A stretch of DNA of 64,000 nt, from assembly GCF_008932245.1 (NCBI RefSeq), contig NZ_CP034910.1, positions 1,798,001 through 1,862,000 on the forward strand. The letters run 5' to 3'. Both the position numbers and the translations under genes were made by a program. The DNA is from Sinorhizobium alkalisoli (lineage in GTDB: Bacteria > Pseudomonadota > Alphaproteobacteria > Rhizobiales > Rhizobiaceae). Within the stretch, counting starts at the first letter, position 1. Each line of letters begins with the position of its first letter. The notes below the pieces were generated by a model. It made no database searches and was not told where the DNA came from. It saw only the letters and a list, made by a program, of their open reading frames with translations. Positions 1 through 8,822 of the stretch are shown one piece after another.

Positions 1-236
1 TTCTCCTCCACCTCGGCGACCTTCACCGCGCCGCTGGGCGTCGAGACCAGCACGTCGGCCTTGCCTGACAGGATGACATAGGCAGCATCGCCGATGTCCC
101 CCTGATGAAACAGGTTCTCTCCCGCGCCATAGAGCACTCGGTCTGAGGTGAAGGCCAGGAGCTTGAGCTTTGCAGGTGGCAGACCGGCAAACAGCGTAAT
201 CCGTCGCAGCATTTCCACTTCATCTTTTAGGAGCAT
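1..236 (-). CDS. cyclic nucleotide-binding domain protein, N-terminal part (runs off window)
   Basis: The first 78 residues are visible, read from the ATG at 236 towards position 1; the 3' end lies outside the window. The protein starts MLLKDEVEML, followed by LFAGLPPAKLKLLAFTSD and a segment with F-H-Q-G-D then A-A-Y-V-I-L-S-G-K-A-D-V. This is the first beta-roll of the Crp/cNMP-binding fold. No HTH can be seen because the C-terminus is missing, so it may be a Crp/Fnr regulator or a free-standing sensor domain. It lies 93 bp downstream of the ABC-like gene at 330-3041 on the same strand and is probably co-transcribed with it. A class III cyclase at 14745-16094 could in principle supply the ligand; that link is inference. 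Confidence 0.7.
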   Translation of the reverse strand, partial: MLLKDEVEMLRRITLFAGLPPAKLKLLAFTSDRVLYGAGENLFHQGDIGDAAYVILSGKADVLVSTPSGAVKVAEVEE

Positions 237-329
237 GTCAGTCCGCTTCTCTCCGCATCTCTCACGGGCGCATACACCTCCCGTCCCCACGTTCGGGAAA
301 TATGCCTGCCTCCTCACACAAATACTACA

Positions 330-3041
330 TCAAGATGCCAATTCCTTGTAGTCGCTGTCCTTTGCGGGCGTTTGCGCGCTCTCATCCCTCAACAGGCGCC
401 CATTCTCGAAATGCGCAACGCGATCGAAGAGTTCCGAAAGGGCCGGATTGGAAATGACCCAGACGATGGCTGGATTGCGATTCTCATCGCGGAGGAACGC
501 AAAGACATTCCGCGTAATTCGGTCCTGCGTCCGCTGATCGAGGGCAAGCAGGGGCTGATTGAACACATAGAAGTCCGAGACGCGCATGAGCGTGCGCGCC
601 AGATTGAGTTTCTGTCGCTGACCAGCCGTCAGGCGCTTGCCGCCCGCCCCGACGTCGAAATCGAGGCCGAAGGCCAGCACCTTGCCGTCAAGCCCAAGCG
701 ATTCGAAAAGATCGCGCACGATCGCGCGAATTCTGTCCGAACCGTCCGTGTGCTTGTGGCCAATGCGGCCGAAGAGCACGTTGTCGATGATGCTCGCAGA
801 AGCCATGTAGCGGCTCGGCTCGTAATGCTCGATGATACCCACGAGATCGGCGGGCAGGCCGTCGCTGAACTCGCGCCGGGCCTCGACGATCTTCTTCATC
901 AAGTCATCGCTCAAGAGACCGAAGCGGTGCCGCGTCTCGATGTAGCCGAAGCATAGGCGGATGATGCGAATAGCGTCATCTTCCGAGACCTCTTCGAGCG
1001 GCCGCCCTCTCAGCCTCTGCAGGAGCCCTTCATAGACGGGAATCTCATCACTCGTCATGAAGGTGAGCTGCTGGAAGAACGGATGATCCGGAGGCAGGTC
1101 GCGGAACAATTCGACGACGTTTTCCGCGATCTCCAGCCCCATTTCATAAAAGGTCTCGTGCAGACCCGCGCGCTTCAGCACCGTCTTGAAGAACGGATGG
1201 TTTTCAAGCGCCTGCTCCCACCTTGCCCGGTCCGTTACGGTTCCGAAAAGCAGGTTCTCGCCGACGGTCGCCTCGATGTTGTAGGTGCCAGGCTCGAAGA
1301 ACACGACCAGATCGCTTAGCTTCTCGTCCTCCAGGCGCCGGCGCAGGGCGCCTCGCATATCGACGATCTCGCCTGCGAAGTCCGCATGTTCTACCGGATC
1401 CATGGTTGAGCGGACGGCCAGCGCCAAGACGTCATTGGTCAGCAGTACAACATCGAGAACCGCCCTCACCTTGGCAAAGAGATCCTCCGTGCCGGTCACA
1501 CCGGCGGCGGCGTAGTCGATCCAATCGCTGTTGATATCGAGCGACGGATTGCCGGCAAGCTTCGCTTCCAGCAACTCCCATCTGCGGTGGGCGGCCCTGT
1601 CACCCTCATAGACGACCTCGGTCAACGGCGCGTGCTTCAGCCCGTAGAGAAGATTGTCGCCTAGGCTGCCCTGGAAGGCGTAGACCTCGGAAGAGGCATA
1701 GGAGATCCGCCGCCCGACGATGGCTTCCGGCACTTCGCGGATATCGTTGTCACCGACGACGATCCTCCCGCTTGCGGGCCACGTCAACCGGCCGAGAGCC
1801 TCGGCCAGCGCCTCGCCGCCACTGCCGGTGCCGCCGGTGATCGCAACCGTCTCGCCCGGACGGATCTGGAGCGACACGTGCTCGACGAGCTTCGCCCCGC
1901 CGTCATCGGCGAGCGACAGATTGACCGCCGCAAGCGCGCCGCTCAGTTGAGGAGCCGGCTCGACCGAGACCTCCTGGACCTTCGGATCGATCAGCGGTTC
2001 GACGCTGAACTGTTCCACGACCTGCGTGTATTTCACCTGGACGTCCTGGCGGGCCTGATCCCAGTCTATCAGTTCCTTCAAAGGACCTGGCAGATCCTTG
2101 TAGGCACCGATCACCGCGACGAGTTGGCCAATGTCGAGCCGCCCCTGCAGCGCGAAATAGCCGCCGATCGAGTAGAAGAGGAATGGCGTCACCTGGGCGA
2201 GGAAGTTGTTGAGAAACTTCACCAGGAACTTCCATTGGTAGAGGTCGTAGCGGATCTTGAAGATATAGCCAAGGCGCGCGGCGATATCGGCCCTCTCGTA
2301 GTTCGACGTATCATGACCGCGGATGGTGTGAATGCCGTCGACGATTTCGCTGACCCGGCCCGAGAGCTGACGGGCGGTCAGCTGGCGCTCGCGGCCGAGG
2401 ACCAGCAGCCGCTTGCGCATGCGCGGAATGATTATCGCCTGCAGGGCGACGACGAGCGCCGCAACGAAGCCGAGCCAGAAATTCTGGAGAAGGATGAAGA
2501 CCAACGCAGTCAGCGCCTGCCCGCCGAGCAGCGCCGGCTGCACGAAGGCGTCGCCCGTGAAGCCGCCCATAGGTTCGACCTCGTCCTTGACCATGGTTGC
2601 GATTTCGGCAGGCTTTACCCGCTTCAAATAGTTGGGCGGGAAGCGCAGGACGCGATCGATCAGTTCGAAACGGATGCGTCTGAGGAGCCGTTCGCCAAGG
2701 CGGCCCTTGTAGGTGTTGATGTAGAACTTGAAGAGACCGTTGACGATCACGAGCAAGAGAAACACGAGGCTGAGCGCCAGCAGCGTACCTTGCCGGCCAA
2801 GCTCCAAGCCGGAAAACAAATCGACATGACCAACGATCGGCAAATCGAAGGAAATCGGCATGAAGGGCTGGGTAGCCCCGGGTGTTTCGAAGCCGTCACC
2901 CTGAATTGGCCCGTTGACGATCTGCTTCGGCAGGTCGAAGGACAGGAAATAGGGAATCATCGACAGTGCCACGACCAGCAGGATCCAAAGCTGCTGCTTG
3001 CGGGTATGAGTCCATATGTAGCGGGAAAGACGTGTTTCCAT
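330..3041 (-). CDS. ABC exporter-like protein with degenerate, expanded nucleotide-binding domain
   Basis: 903 residues. The first ~330 form an ABC type-1 exporter membrane domain: hydrophobic segments near 15-35, 85-110, 165-200 and 280-310, with a periplasmic loop after the first. The C-terminal part has an ATPase-domain layout but not its chemistry. The P-loop near 397-405 reads G-G-T-G-S-G-G-E, so the Walker A lysine and the following Ser/Thr are missing. The signature near 803 reads L-T-A-G-Q. The Walker B end reads F-N-Q-P in place of D-E-P. A segment ending N-(L/V)-L-(Y/F)-G, as seen after an ABC Q-loop, occurs three times (near 464, 595 and 752), so the domain is much longer than usual. 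A transport ATPase role is doubtful; a regulatory or scaffold role is possible. It is followed by the cNMP-binding gene. Confidence 0.75.
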   Translation of the reverse strand: METRLSRYIWTHTRKQQLWILLVVALSMIPYFLSFDLPKQIVNGPIQGDGFETPGATQPFMPISFDLPIVGHVDLFSGLELGRQGTLLALSLVFLLLVIVNGLFKFYINTYKGRLGERLLRRIRFELIDRVLRFPPNYLKRVKPAEIATMVKDEVEPMGGFTGDAFVQPALLGGQALTALVFILLQNFWLGFVAALVVALQAIIIPRMRKRLLVLGRERQLTARQLSGRVSEIVDGIHTIRGHDTSNYERADIAARLGYIFKIRYDLYQWKFLVKFLNNFLAQVTPFLFYSIGGYFALQGRLDIGQLVAVIGAYKDLPGPLKELIDWDQARQDVQVKYTQVVEQFSVEPLIDPKVQEVSVEPAPQLSGALAAVNLSLADDGGAKLVEHVSLQIRPGETVAITGGTGSGGEALAEALGRLTWPASGRIVVGDNDIREVPEAIVGRRISYASSEVYAFQGSLGDNLLYGLKHAPLTEVVYEGDRAAHRRWELLEAKLAGNPSLDINSDWIDYAAAGVTGTEDLFAKVRAVLDVVLLTNDVLALAVRSTMDPVEHADFAGEIVDMRGALRRRLEDEKLSDLVVFFEPGTYNIEATVGENLLFGTVTDRARWEQALENHPFFKTVLKRAGLHETFYEMGLEIAENVVELFRDLPPDHPFFQQLTFMTSDEIPVYEGLLQRLRGRPLEEVSEDDAIRIIRLCFGYIETRHRFGLLSDDLMKKIVEARREFSDGLPADLVGIIEHYEPSRYMASASIIDNVLFGRIGHKHTDGSDRIRAIVRDLFESLGLDGKVLAFGLDFDVGAGGKRLTAGQRQKLNLARTLMRVSDFYVFNQPLLALDQRTQDRITRNVFAFLRDENRNPAIVWVISNPALSELFDRVAHFENGRLLRDESAQTPAKDSDYKELAS

Positions 3042-3288
3042 GGGTCGGCAATGAAACCTGAACTATAATACGGGATCGCGCGGCCGCCTTGATGGCAGAC
3101 GCTCGCCGCACATGGTTTCTCTACATCTGATCTTCAATGGCTTCCCTTCAACCAACTGTGACCGCTCGCCACGAGCGCAGGCTGCCGTTGCGCCACGGAC
3201 TTCAAATATGGTGAGCTCCCCATCGCCCGAGCCGAGGGCTTCTCGCGCGCTGCTTGCGCTTGGTACAGGGTGAGCTTACAACACCCGC

Positions 3289-3963
3289 ATGACGCATGCC
3301 AGCCACTCCCCCCGCTCCGATGCAGATTGGCACGAGAACGCCTACGATCTTGTGCGGGGACTCGCCGCCTATTCCGGAAGCTTGCTGGCGGACGGCATCG
3401 CAAGGGTGATAGCCAAGCATCCGCATGCGAACATTGCCAACGCCTTCAACTACAAGCAGGTCGGCTGCAAGCTCTGGGCACGCGAGAAGCTCTTCGATTG
3501 CGCCGGCCCCTGCTATCGCAAGATTGCAGTTCTCGGCGGGTGGTACGGCGTACTGCCTGCCATGCTCCTCGAAGACCCACGCTTCGACATTGCGACTGCC
3601 GTAAGCTATGACATCGATCCCGCGGTTGAAGAGGTTTCGCGCACGCTGGGTGCCGGGTTTGGCGAGAGATTTCGCGCGGTCACCGCCGACATGTATGCCC
3701 TCGATTATCGGGCGATCGGGGCCGATCTGATCGTCAACACGAGTTGCGAACACATTGCGGACCTTGCCGGTTGGCTTCGCCTCCTGCCCTCCGGAACTCG
3801 CGTTCTTCTCCAGTCGAATAACTATTTTAGCGAACCCACACACATCAGCTGTGTTCACTCGCTCGACGAATTCCGTGCCCAAGCCGCTCTCGCGCATATC
3901 GATTTCGCGGGCGCACTGCCGATGAAGAAATACACGCGCTTCATGCTGATCGGAACGGTCTGA
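3289..3963 (+). CDS. class I SAM-dependent methyltransferase-like protein
   Basis: 224 residues, no signal peptide. The motif I-like stretch K-I-A-V-L-G-G-W-Y-G-V-L-P lies near residues 80-92, followed by an acidic strand end (S-Y-D-I-D-P) and A-D-M-Y, then D-L-I-V-N-T-S-C-E-H-I. This order fits a Rossmann-fold methyltransferase. The substrate cannot be told from sequence. The gene stands alone on the plus strand between minus-strand genes, and its 3' end overlaps the 3' end of the convergent glycosyltransferase gene by 23 bp. The closest family is uncertain; I would call it a methyltransferase fold rather than a proven enzyme. Confidence 0.6.
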   Translation: MTHASHSPRSDADWHENAYDLVRGLAAYSGSLLADGIARVIAKHPHANIANAFNYKQVGCKLWAREKLFDCAGPCYRKIAVLGGWYGVLPAMLLEDPRFDIATAVSYDIDPAVEEVSRTLGAGFGERFRAVTADMYALDYRAIGADLIVNTSCEHIADLAGWLRLLPSGTRVLLQSNNYFSEPTHISCVHSLDEFRAQAALAHIDFAGALPMKKYTRFMLIGTV

Positions 3964-5122
3964 TCGTTCTATCTCGCGACAACTGATCCTCGAGGATCAT
4001 TGCGGTCTGCGCCGCACCGTTTAAGTCGAGCGGCGGCATGGCCGATCTTGGCCGCACGAGCATTGCTTCGACGCGATGCGCAAGGTCCTCGGGCGTGATG
4101 CCCTCTTCTGGCAGAACGGCCGCAAGACCAAGCCTTTCAAGCCTCTCCGCACGTGTACTCTGTTCGGTTTCCCCGCCCGCGGTGAAGGGAATGAGCAACG
4201 AAGCGCATCCGGCGCGAAGGACATCGCAGACGGTGTTGTAGCCGGCCTGAGAAACCGAAAGGCGGGCACCGGCGAGCAGGTTCGCAAAGTCCTGACGGAA
4301 GCGAAACAGACCGACGCCCGCGGGCAACGCTGCGCTGAGCGCATCGAAATCGCCTTGCGGCAGGTTGGGACCGGTCACCAGGCACCAGCGAAGCGCGTCC
4401 GGCAGCAGCCGCGCAGCCGCGAGCGCGGCGGCGATCAATTCCTTGCCGACCGCACCGCCGCCGGCGGAGACTACGACGTCGAATCTTTCGCTCGACTGCG
4501 CTGGCGGCGGCGGTGCGACGAGGCCCGTATAGACGACCCTGTCCGCGACCTCGCCTGCGAGCGGAAAGGTCTCCTCAAGCCGCGCGAAGGCCGGATCGCC
4601 ATGGACGAGCACCAGATCGAAATGCTCCCTGACGAGCGCCACCGTCTCCTCCGCGCGTCCTGGCTTCAGCCGCTCCTGCAAGATGTCGCGCAGCGAAGTC
4701 GCGACGAGAGGACGCCGTTCCATGGCCGCAATGGCGTCGAGCAGCGGCAGGAGTTCGAAGCGCATCTGCCGGCGCCCGAACGGGAAAGCTTCTATGATGA
4801 CAACGTCCGGCTTGGCACGCCGCAACGCATCGATAAGCAGGTCCTTTCGGTGCTCAAGGAATGCCGGCGTCACCGGATCGCCGGCCGCGTCGCAGAGACC
4901 GGAAAAGCCATGATCGCCCGCCGCCACCGCCGGTAGGGCAACCGTCTTTATTCCCGCTCCCGGAAAGCCCGGCACGGGCAAGCCGCCCATCACCATCGCC
5001 ACGTCGAAGCCCCGTTCGCCAAGCGCCTTGGCAATTCGACTCGCCCGCGCGAGATGGCCGATCCCGAGAAGGTGCTGGACATAGAAGAAGACGCGCCGTT
5101 TGCTCAAGGAACCTTTCTCCAT
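3941..5122 (-). CDS. MurG-like (GT-B fold) glycosyltransferase
   Basis: 393 residues. The N-terminus has a Y-V-Q-H-L-L-G-I-G-H-L-A-R-A-S-R segment typical of GT28/MurG-like acceptor domains. The C-terminal half has V-V-S-A-G-G-G-A-V-G-K-E and S-V-S-Q-A-G-Y-N-T-V-C-D, the donor-nucleotide-sugar site. A G-G-E-T-E-Q motif follows. It should transfer a sugar from a nucleotide-sugar donor in the cytoplasm; the acceptor is unknown. Its start overlaps the end of the GT4 gene by 19 bp, so it is the third gene of a three-glycosyltransferase unit. It is distantly similar to the first gene of that unit (6357-7571), sharing the G-I/L-G-H-L and S-x-G-G/A-Y-N-T landmarks. Confidence 0.75.
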   Translation of the reverse strand: MEKGSLSKRRVFFYVQHLLGIGHLARASRIAKALGERGFDVAMVMGGLPVPGFPGAGIKTVALPAVAAGDHGFSGLCDAAGDPVTPAFLEHRKDLLIDALRRAKPDVVIIEAFPFGRRQMRFELLPLLDAIAAMERRPLVATSLRDILQERLKPGRAEETVALVREHFDLVLVHGDPAFARLEETFPLAGEVADRVVYTGLVAPPPPAQSSERFDVVVSAGGGAVGKELIAAALAAARLLPDALRWCLVTGPNLPQGDFDALSAALPAGVGLFRFRQDFANLLAGARLSVSQAGYNTVCDVLRAGCASLLIPFTAGGETEQSTRAERLERLGLAAVLPEEGITPEDLAHRVEAMLVRPRSAMPPLDLNGAAQTAMILEDQLSRDRTIRPFRSA

Positions 5123-6351
5123 TCTTCTTGGAAAAGCCCGATCAATTGGCGGACGCTCGAGTGATGATCGAATTCGGTGCGCACGCGCCTTTCCGCGGCC
5201 GCCCCGAGGTGCCGCCTAAGATCGGGGTCGCGGATCAGGCGCTCGAGCGCCGCGGAAAGCGCGCGAGGGTCTTCGGGCGGCACCACGAGACCGTTTTCCC
5301 CATCATCGAGCAATTCCGGCACGCCGGAGACAGCGGTCGAGACACAGGCGAGCCTCTGGCTCGACGCCTCGACCAGGACGTTCGGCAGACCGTCGCGGTC
5401 ACCATCCGCGGCAATCCGGCAGGCGAGTGCGAAGACATCGCTTTCGCGGTAACGGGCAAGGACGTCCTTCTGATCGAGCGCGCCGTTCCAGCTCACCCGT
5501 TCGGCTAGGCCAAGCTCGCCGGCGAGTGCGCGAAGTTCCCTCGTCAGATCACCGGCACCGATGTGGTCGAATCGCCAATTGAGGTCGGGGGGCAGCAGCG
5601 ACAGCGCCTTCAAGAGAACGTCGAATCCCTTCTTTGCGACCGCCCGGCCGACGCTGACGATCCGAACGGGATCGTCCGGGTCCGAGCCGTCGCGGCTCGA
5701 ATGATCACCCGCAAACACCGGAAAGCGGGCGAGATCGAGGCCATGATAGCTCAGGTGCACACGCGATTCGGCATCCGTGAGGCCCTTGAGATGCTCGAAA
5801 CCTGTCCTGGTGCAGGTCACGGTCCAGCGAGCGCGCCCCAGCTTCTCGGAAAGCTCCCAGTCGGAAGACGTCCAGATGTCCTTCGCATGCGCCGAACAGG
5901 TCCAGGGAACGCCGGCCATGAGGCTGGCATAGGCCGTGACCGATGCTGGCGTGTGGATGAAATGCGCGTGCAGCCAGCCTGCGTCTCCGGGCCACTCTGC
6001 GAAGAGCACCAGCGCCTGGCCGAAGCGGCGAAAGCGGTTGCGCGTCCTGTCACGCAGGAGGTCGCGGAGGAAGGGCCCGAGCGCGCGCCAAAAACCGGCT
6101 TTCGGCACCGACCTGACAAGCGCCCGCAGCACGCGACGGGGTTCATCGTGCAAATATTCCGGCAGATAATGGACGGCGGCGCGGATCTCGTCATGGACGG
6201 GGTGGCGCTTCAGGTCGGTCGGTCGGCGGAGCGCGATAAGCACGAGCTCGTGTCCCGCCCTTTCGAGACCAAGCAATTCCTGCGCGATGAATGTTTCCGA
6301 AAGGCGCGGATAGCCCTTCAGGACGACAGCGATTTTTCGATTCGAGGACAC
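5104..6351 (-). CDS. glycosyltransferase family 4 (exopolysaccharide type)
   Basis: About 415 residues from a GTG at 6351. An in-frame ATG at 6411 would add 20 residues that lie inside the upstream gene, so I prefer the GTG just after that gene's stop. The N-terminus reads K-I-A-V-V-L-K-G-Y-P-R-L-S-E-T-F-I, the usual opening of colanic-acid/EPS-type GT4 enzymes. The donor-binding part has V-S-V-G-R-A-V-x-K-K-G-F-D-V-L, S-D-V-F-A-L-A and the E-A-S-S-Q-R-L-A-C-V-S-T-A-V-S-G-V-P-E region containing the EX7E-type glutamates. The sugar and acceptor are unknown. It is the middle gene of the three-glycosyltransferase unit. Confidence 0.8.
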   Translation of the reverse strand: MSSNRKIAVVLKGYPRLSETFIAQELLGLERAGHELVLIALRRPTDLKRHPVHDEIRAAVHYLPEYLHDEPRRVLRALVRSVPKAGFWRALGPFLRDLLRDRTRNRFRRFGQALVLFAEWPGDAGWLHAHFIHTPASVTAYASLMAGVPWTCSAHAKDIWTSSDWELSEKLGRARWTVTCTRTGFEHLKGLTDAESRVHLSYHGLDLARFPVFAGDHSSRDGSDPDDPVRIVSVGRAVAKKGFDVLLKALSLLPPDLNWRFDHIGAGDLTRELRALAGELGLAERVSWNGALDQKDVLARYRESDVFALACRIAADGDRDGLPNVLVEASSQRLACVSTAVSGVPELLDDGENGLVVPPEDPRALSAALERLIRDPDLRRHLGAAAERRVRTEFDHHSSVRQLIGLFQEEWRKVP

Positions 6352-6356
6352 GGATA

Positions 6357-7571
6357 TCAGCTTGTCTGCTTTACGATGCTCAAGTGCTGTTGCGACCGGT
6401 GGTCGAGCCAATCTCCGACGATGTCGGAAATGTGCATAAGGCCCTCCAGCCTCAGCCCGTGGGCGCTGCGGGACGGCGGTGCGCGATGCGGCAGGGCCTT
6501 GATGGCGGCGGCGAAGCGCAACGGATCTTCGGACTCCTGCGGCAGCAGCATGTCGACGAGGCCGAGGGCGGAGGCACGCTGCGCCCGGATCAACTGCTCC
6601 TCACGCGGTACCAGTCGCGGCACGATCAGCGCTGGCTTGTCGAAGGAAAGGATCTCGCAATAGGTATTATATCCGCCCATCGACACGACGCCTTTGGCGC
6701 CGGCGACCAGTTCCTCCATGCGATTGTCGAACTCGATCATCCTGATGAAGGGTATGCTGCTGCCCTTGCGGGTCAGCTTGTTGCGCTTCTTGGCAGGCAT
6801 GTAGGGTCCGAGGACGACAAGCGCATTGTAGGTCAGTTCGGGATCCTGCTGATAGGCATGGATGACATCATGGATCAGATCGGCGCCGTCGCCGCCGCCG
6901 CCGGTCGTCACGAGGATGTAATCCCCCTCCGGCCTGTGGCTCGGCATATTGTCGCGCGGAACGCCTCTTTGCAGGAAGCCGACGAAGTTCATCCGGTCGC
7001 GAACGGCCATGGGCACATCCAGTCCCACCAACGGATCATAGAAGTCCGGCGGGCCATAAACCCAGATGGCATCGTAGAACTGCTCGATCTTACGCATCGT
7101 GTCGCGGCGTTTCCACTCGACCTCAAGCAGGTGTGGCGCGTCCATGACGTCGCGCAGACCGAGGACCAGCCGGGTTCCGTGCGCCTTCAAATATGTCAAG
7201 GTGTCCTCTACCTCGCCGCGCAGGCCCATCGGCTCCTTGTCGACGATGAAGATGTCCGGCTTGAAGGTCTCCGCCGTGGAGCGAATGATCGACTGGCGCA
7301 TCTTCAGCGTCTCGTGCAACTCGATGTGCCGGTCGAGCGAGGTGTATTCGCCGTTTCGAAGCTTGATGACGCTCGGGATCTTCACGAAATCGACGCGGGC
7401 GCGATAGTCGAACGCGCCGGCGATCGTCGCGCCGGAAATGATGAGAATCTGCAGACCGCTATAGTCCTCGACCAGCGCATGCGCAATCGCACGACAGCGC
7501 CTGAGGTGACCGAGGCCGAAGGTATCATGGCTGTACATCAGGATTCGGGCATCTTCGAAACGCCGTGTCAT
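6357..7571 (-). CDS. MurG-like (GT-B fold) glycosyltransferase
   Basis: 404 residues. The N-terminal part has H-D-T-F-G-L-G-H-L-R-R-C-R-A-I-A, and the C-terminal part has V-T-T-G-G-G-G-D-G-A-D and V-S-M-G-G-Y-N-T-Y-C-E-I-L-S, the donor site of GT28-like enzymes. P-R-E-E-Q follows. It is the first of three consecutive glycosyltransferase genes on the minus strand; only 75 bp separate it from the upstream permease gene, so the transporter and glycosyltransferases may share a transcript. The role is probably building a small glycan or glycolipid. No membrane anchor is obvious. Confidence 0.75.
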   Translation of the reverse strand: MTRRFEDARILMYSHDTFGLGHLRRCRAIAHALVEDYSGLQILIISGATIAGAFDYRARVDFVKIPSVIKLRNGEYTSLDRHIELHETLKMRQSIIRSTAETFKPDIFIVDKEPMGLRGEVEDTLTYLKAHGTRLVLGLRDVMDAPHLLEVEWKRRDTMRKIEQFYDAIWVYGPPDFYDPLVGLDVPMAVRDRMNFVGFLQRGVPRDNMPSHRPEGDYILVTTGGGGDGADLIHDVIHAYQQDPELTYNALVVLGPYMPAKKRNKLTRKGSSIPFIRMIEFDNRMEELVAGAKGVVSMGGYNTYCEILSFDKPALIVPRLVPREEQLIRAQRASALGLVDMLLPQESEDPLRFAAAIKALPHRAPPSRSAHGLRLEGLMHISDIVGDWLDHRSQQHLSIVKQTS

Positions 7572-7646
7572 GCCAGAACCTTTCTCTTCTTGAGACCGCG
7601 GCCCGCTGCAGCGCGAGATGGCCCGGGAGGTGAGGTGATACCGAGG

Positions 7647-8822
7647 CTATTTGTAGGGATCGGCGGCGTCGCGCAACCCGTCTCCCAGGAAGTTGAACGC
7701 CAATATCACAAGAATAACAGGTATGGTCGGTAACAGCAGCCATGGGTAGAAGGCAATGACGCTGACGCTTCTTGCCTCCGTCAGGAGGATGCCCCAGCTC
7801 GTGATCGGCGGCCGGAGACCGAGACCAAGGAAGCTCAGCGCGGTTTCGCCGAGGATCATGCCGGGGATCGAGATGGTGGCCGTGGCGATCAAATGGGACA
7901 TGAAGCCCGGCACGAGATGGCGCCCGATGATACGGCTGCTTCTTGCTCCCATCAGCTGCGCGGCAAGGACATAATCTTCTTCTCTCAAAGCAAGCAGCTT
8001 CGACCGCACGGCGCGCGCAAGCCCGGTCCAGTCGAGCAGCCCGAGGATCACGGTGATGCCGAGATAGATCAGGATCGGGCTCCATGTTGCGGGCATGATC
8101 GCCGCGAGCGCCAGCCACAGGGGAATGCTCGGTATCGATTGCAGGACCTCGATCAGCCGCTGGACGACGAGGTCGAAGACCCCACCGTGATAGCCGGCCA
8201 GTCCGCCGATGATGATACCCAGGACGAAGCTGACGGTGATGCCGAGGAGACCGATCGTGAGCGAAATCCGCGCGCCATAGATGATGCGCGACAGCACGTC
8301 GCGACCAAGCCTGTCCGTGCCGAGGAGAAAGAGCTGACCACCTTCTGCCGGACAGAAGAGATGCACATTGCTTTCGAAGAGACCCCAGAAGCGATAGCTG
8401 TCGCCGCGACAGAAGAAACGCACCGGCTCCACGTCGGCAGGGTTGTCCGCATAGTTTCGCTTCAGCGTGTCCATGTCGAGCGTCATGGTCCGGCCATAGA
8501 CGAAGGGGCCGACGAATTCGCCCTCATGGAAAAGATGGATCTGCTGCGGCGGCGCATAGATGAAATCGACATTGCGCGTATGCAGATTGTAGGGCGCCAG
8601 GAACTCGCAGATGAGGATCATTCCGTAGAGGACCGCAAGGAAAATGCCGGACGCAAGCGCCAGCCTGTGACGCTTGAATTTCCACCACATCAGGCGCAAC
8701 TGCGATGCCTGGTTGACGCGGACTTGCTCCTCCGTCATCTCCTCGACCGAATAGGGATCGAAGGGAGCGGTCGAAACGTAATGCGGCAGGGGCTCGCCGG
8801 GCGCCGGAATGGGGGACGTCAC
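7647..8822 (-). CDS. OppC/DppC-type ABC transporter permease
   Basis: 391 residues. There is a cytoplasmic N-terminal stretch, one membrane span near residues 48-68, a long periplasmic insert to about residue 175, then five further spans. The insert is longer than in standard DppC proteins and resembles YejE-like members. The EAA loop is visible as A-A-Q-L-M-G-A-R-S-S-R-I-I-G-R-H-L-V-P. It overlaps the OppB-type gene by 4 bp. With its partner it forms the channel of an oligopeptide/oligosaccharide-class importer. Confidence 0.85.
   Translation of the reverse strand: MTSPIPAPGEPLPHYVSTAPFDPYSVEEMTEEQVRVNQASQLRLMWWKFKRHRLALASGIFLAVLYGMILICEFLAPYNLHTRNVDFIYAPPQQIHLFHEGEFVGPFVYGRTMTLDMDTLKRNYADNPADVEPVRFFCRGDSYRFWGLFESNVHLFCPAEGGQLFLLGTDRLGRDVLSRIIYGARISLTIGLLGITVSFVLGIIIGGLAGYHGGVFDLVVQRLIEVLQSIPSIPLWLALAAIMPATWSPILIYLGITVILGLLDWTGLARAVRSKLLALREEDYVLAAQLMGARSSRIIGRHLVPGFMSHLIATATISIPGMILGETALSFLGLGLRPPITSWGILLTEARSVSVIAFYPWLLLPTIPVILVILAFNFLGDGLRDAADPYK

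Noticed and set aside
1878..3068. Long open frame (396 codons) on the plus strand opposite the ABC-like gene
   Set aside because: It is antisense to a clear gene and its translation is compositionally odd, rich in charged residues with no domain. It is a side effect of GC-rich codon use.
6291..7733. 480-codon plus-strand frame opposite the MurG-like glycosyltransferase
   Set aside because: The minus-strand protein has clear family motifs; the plus-strand one has none.
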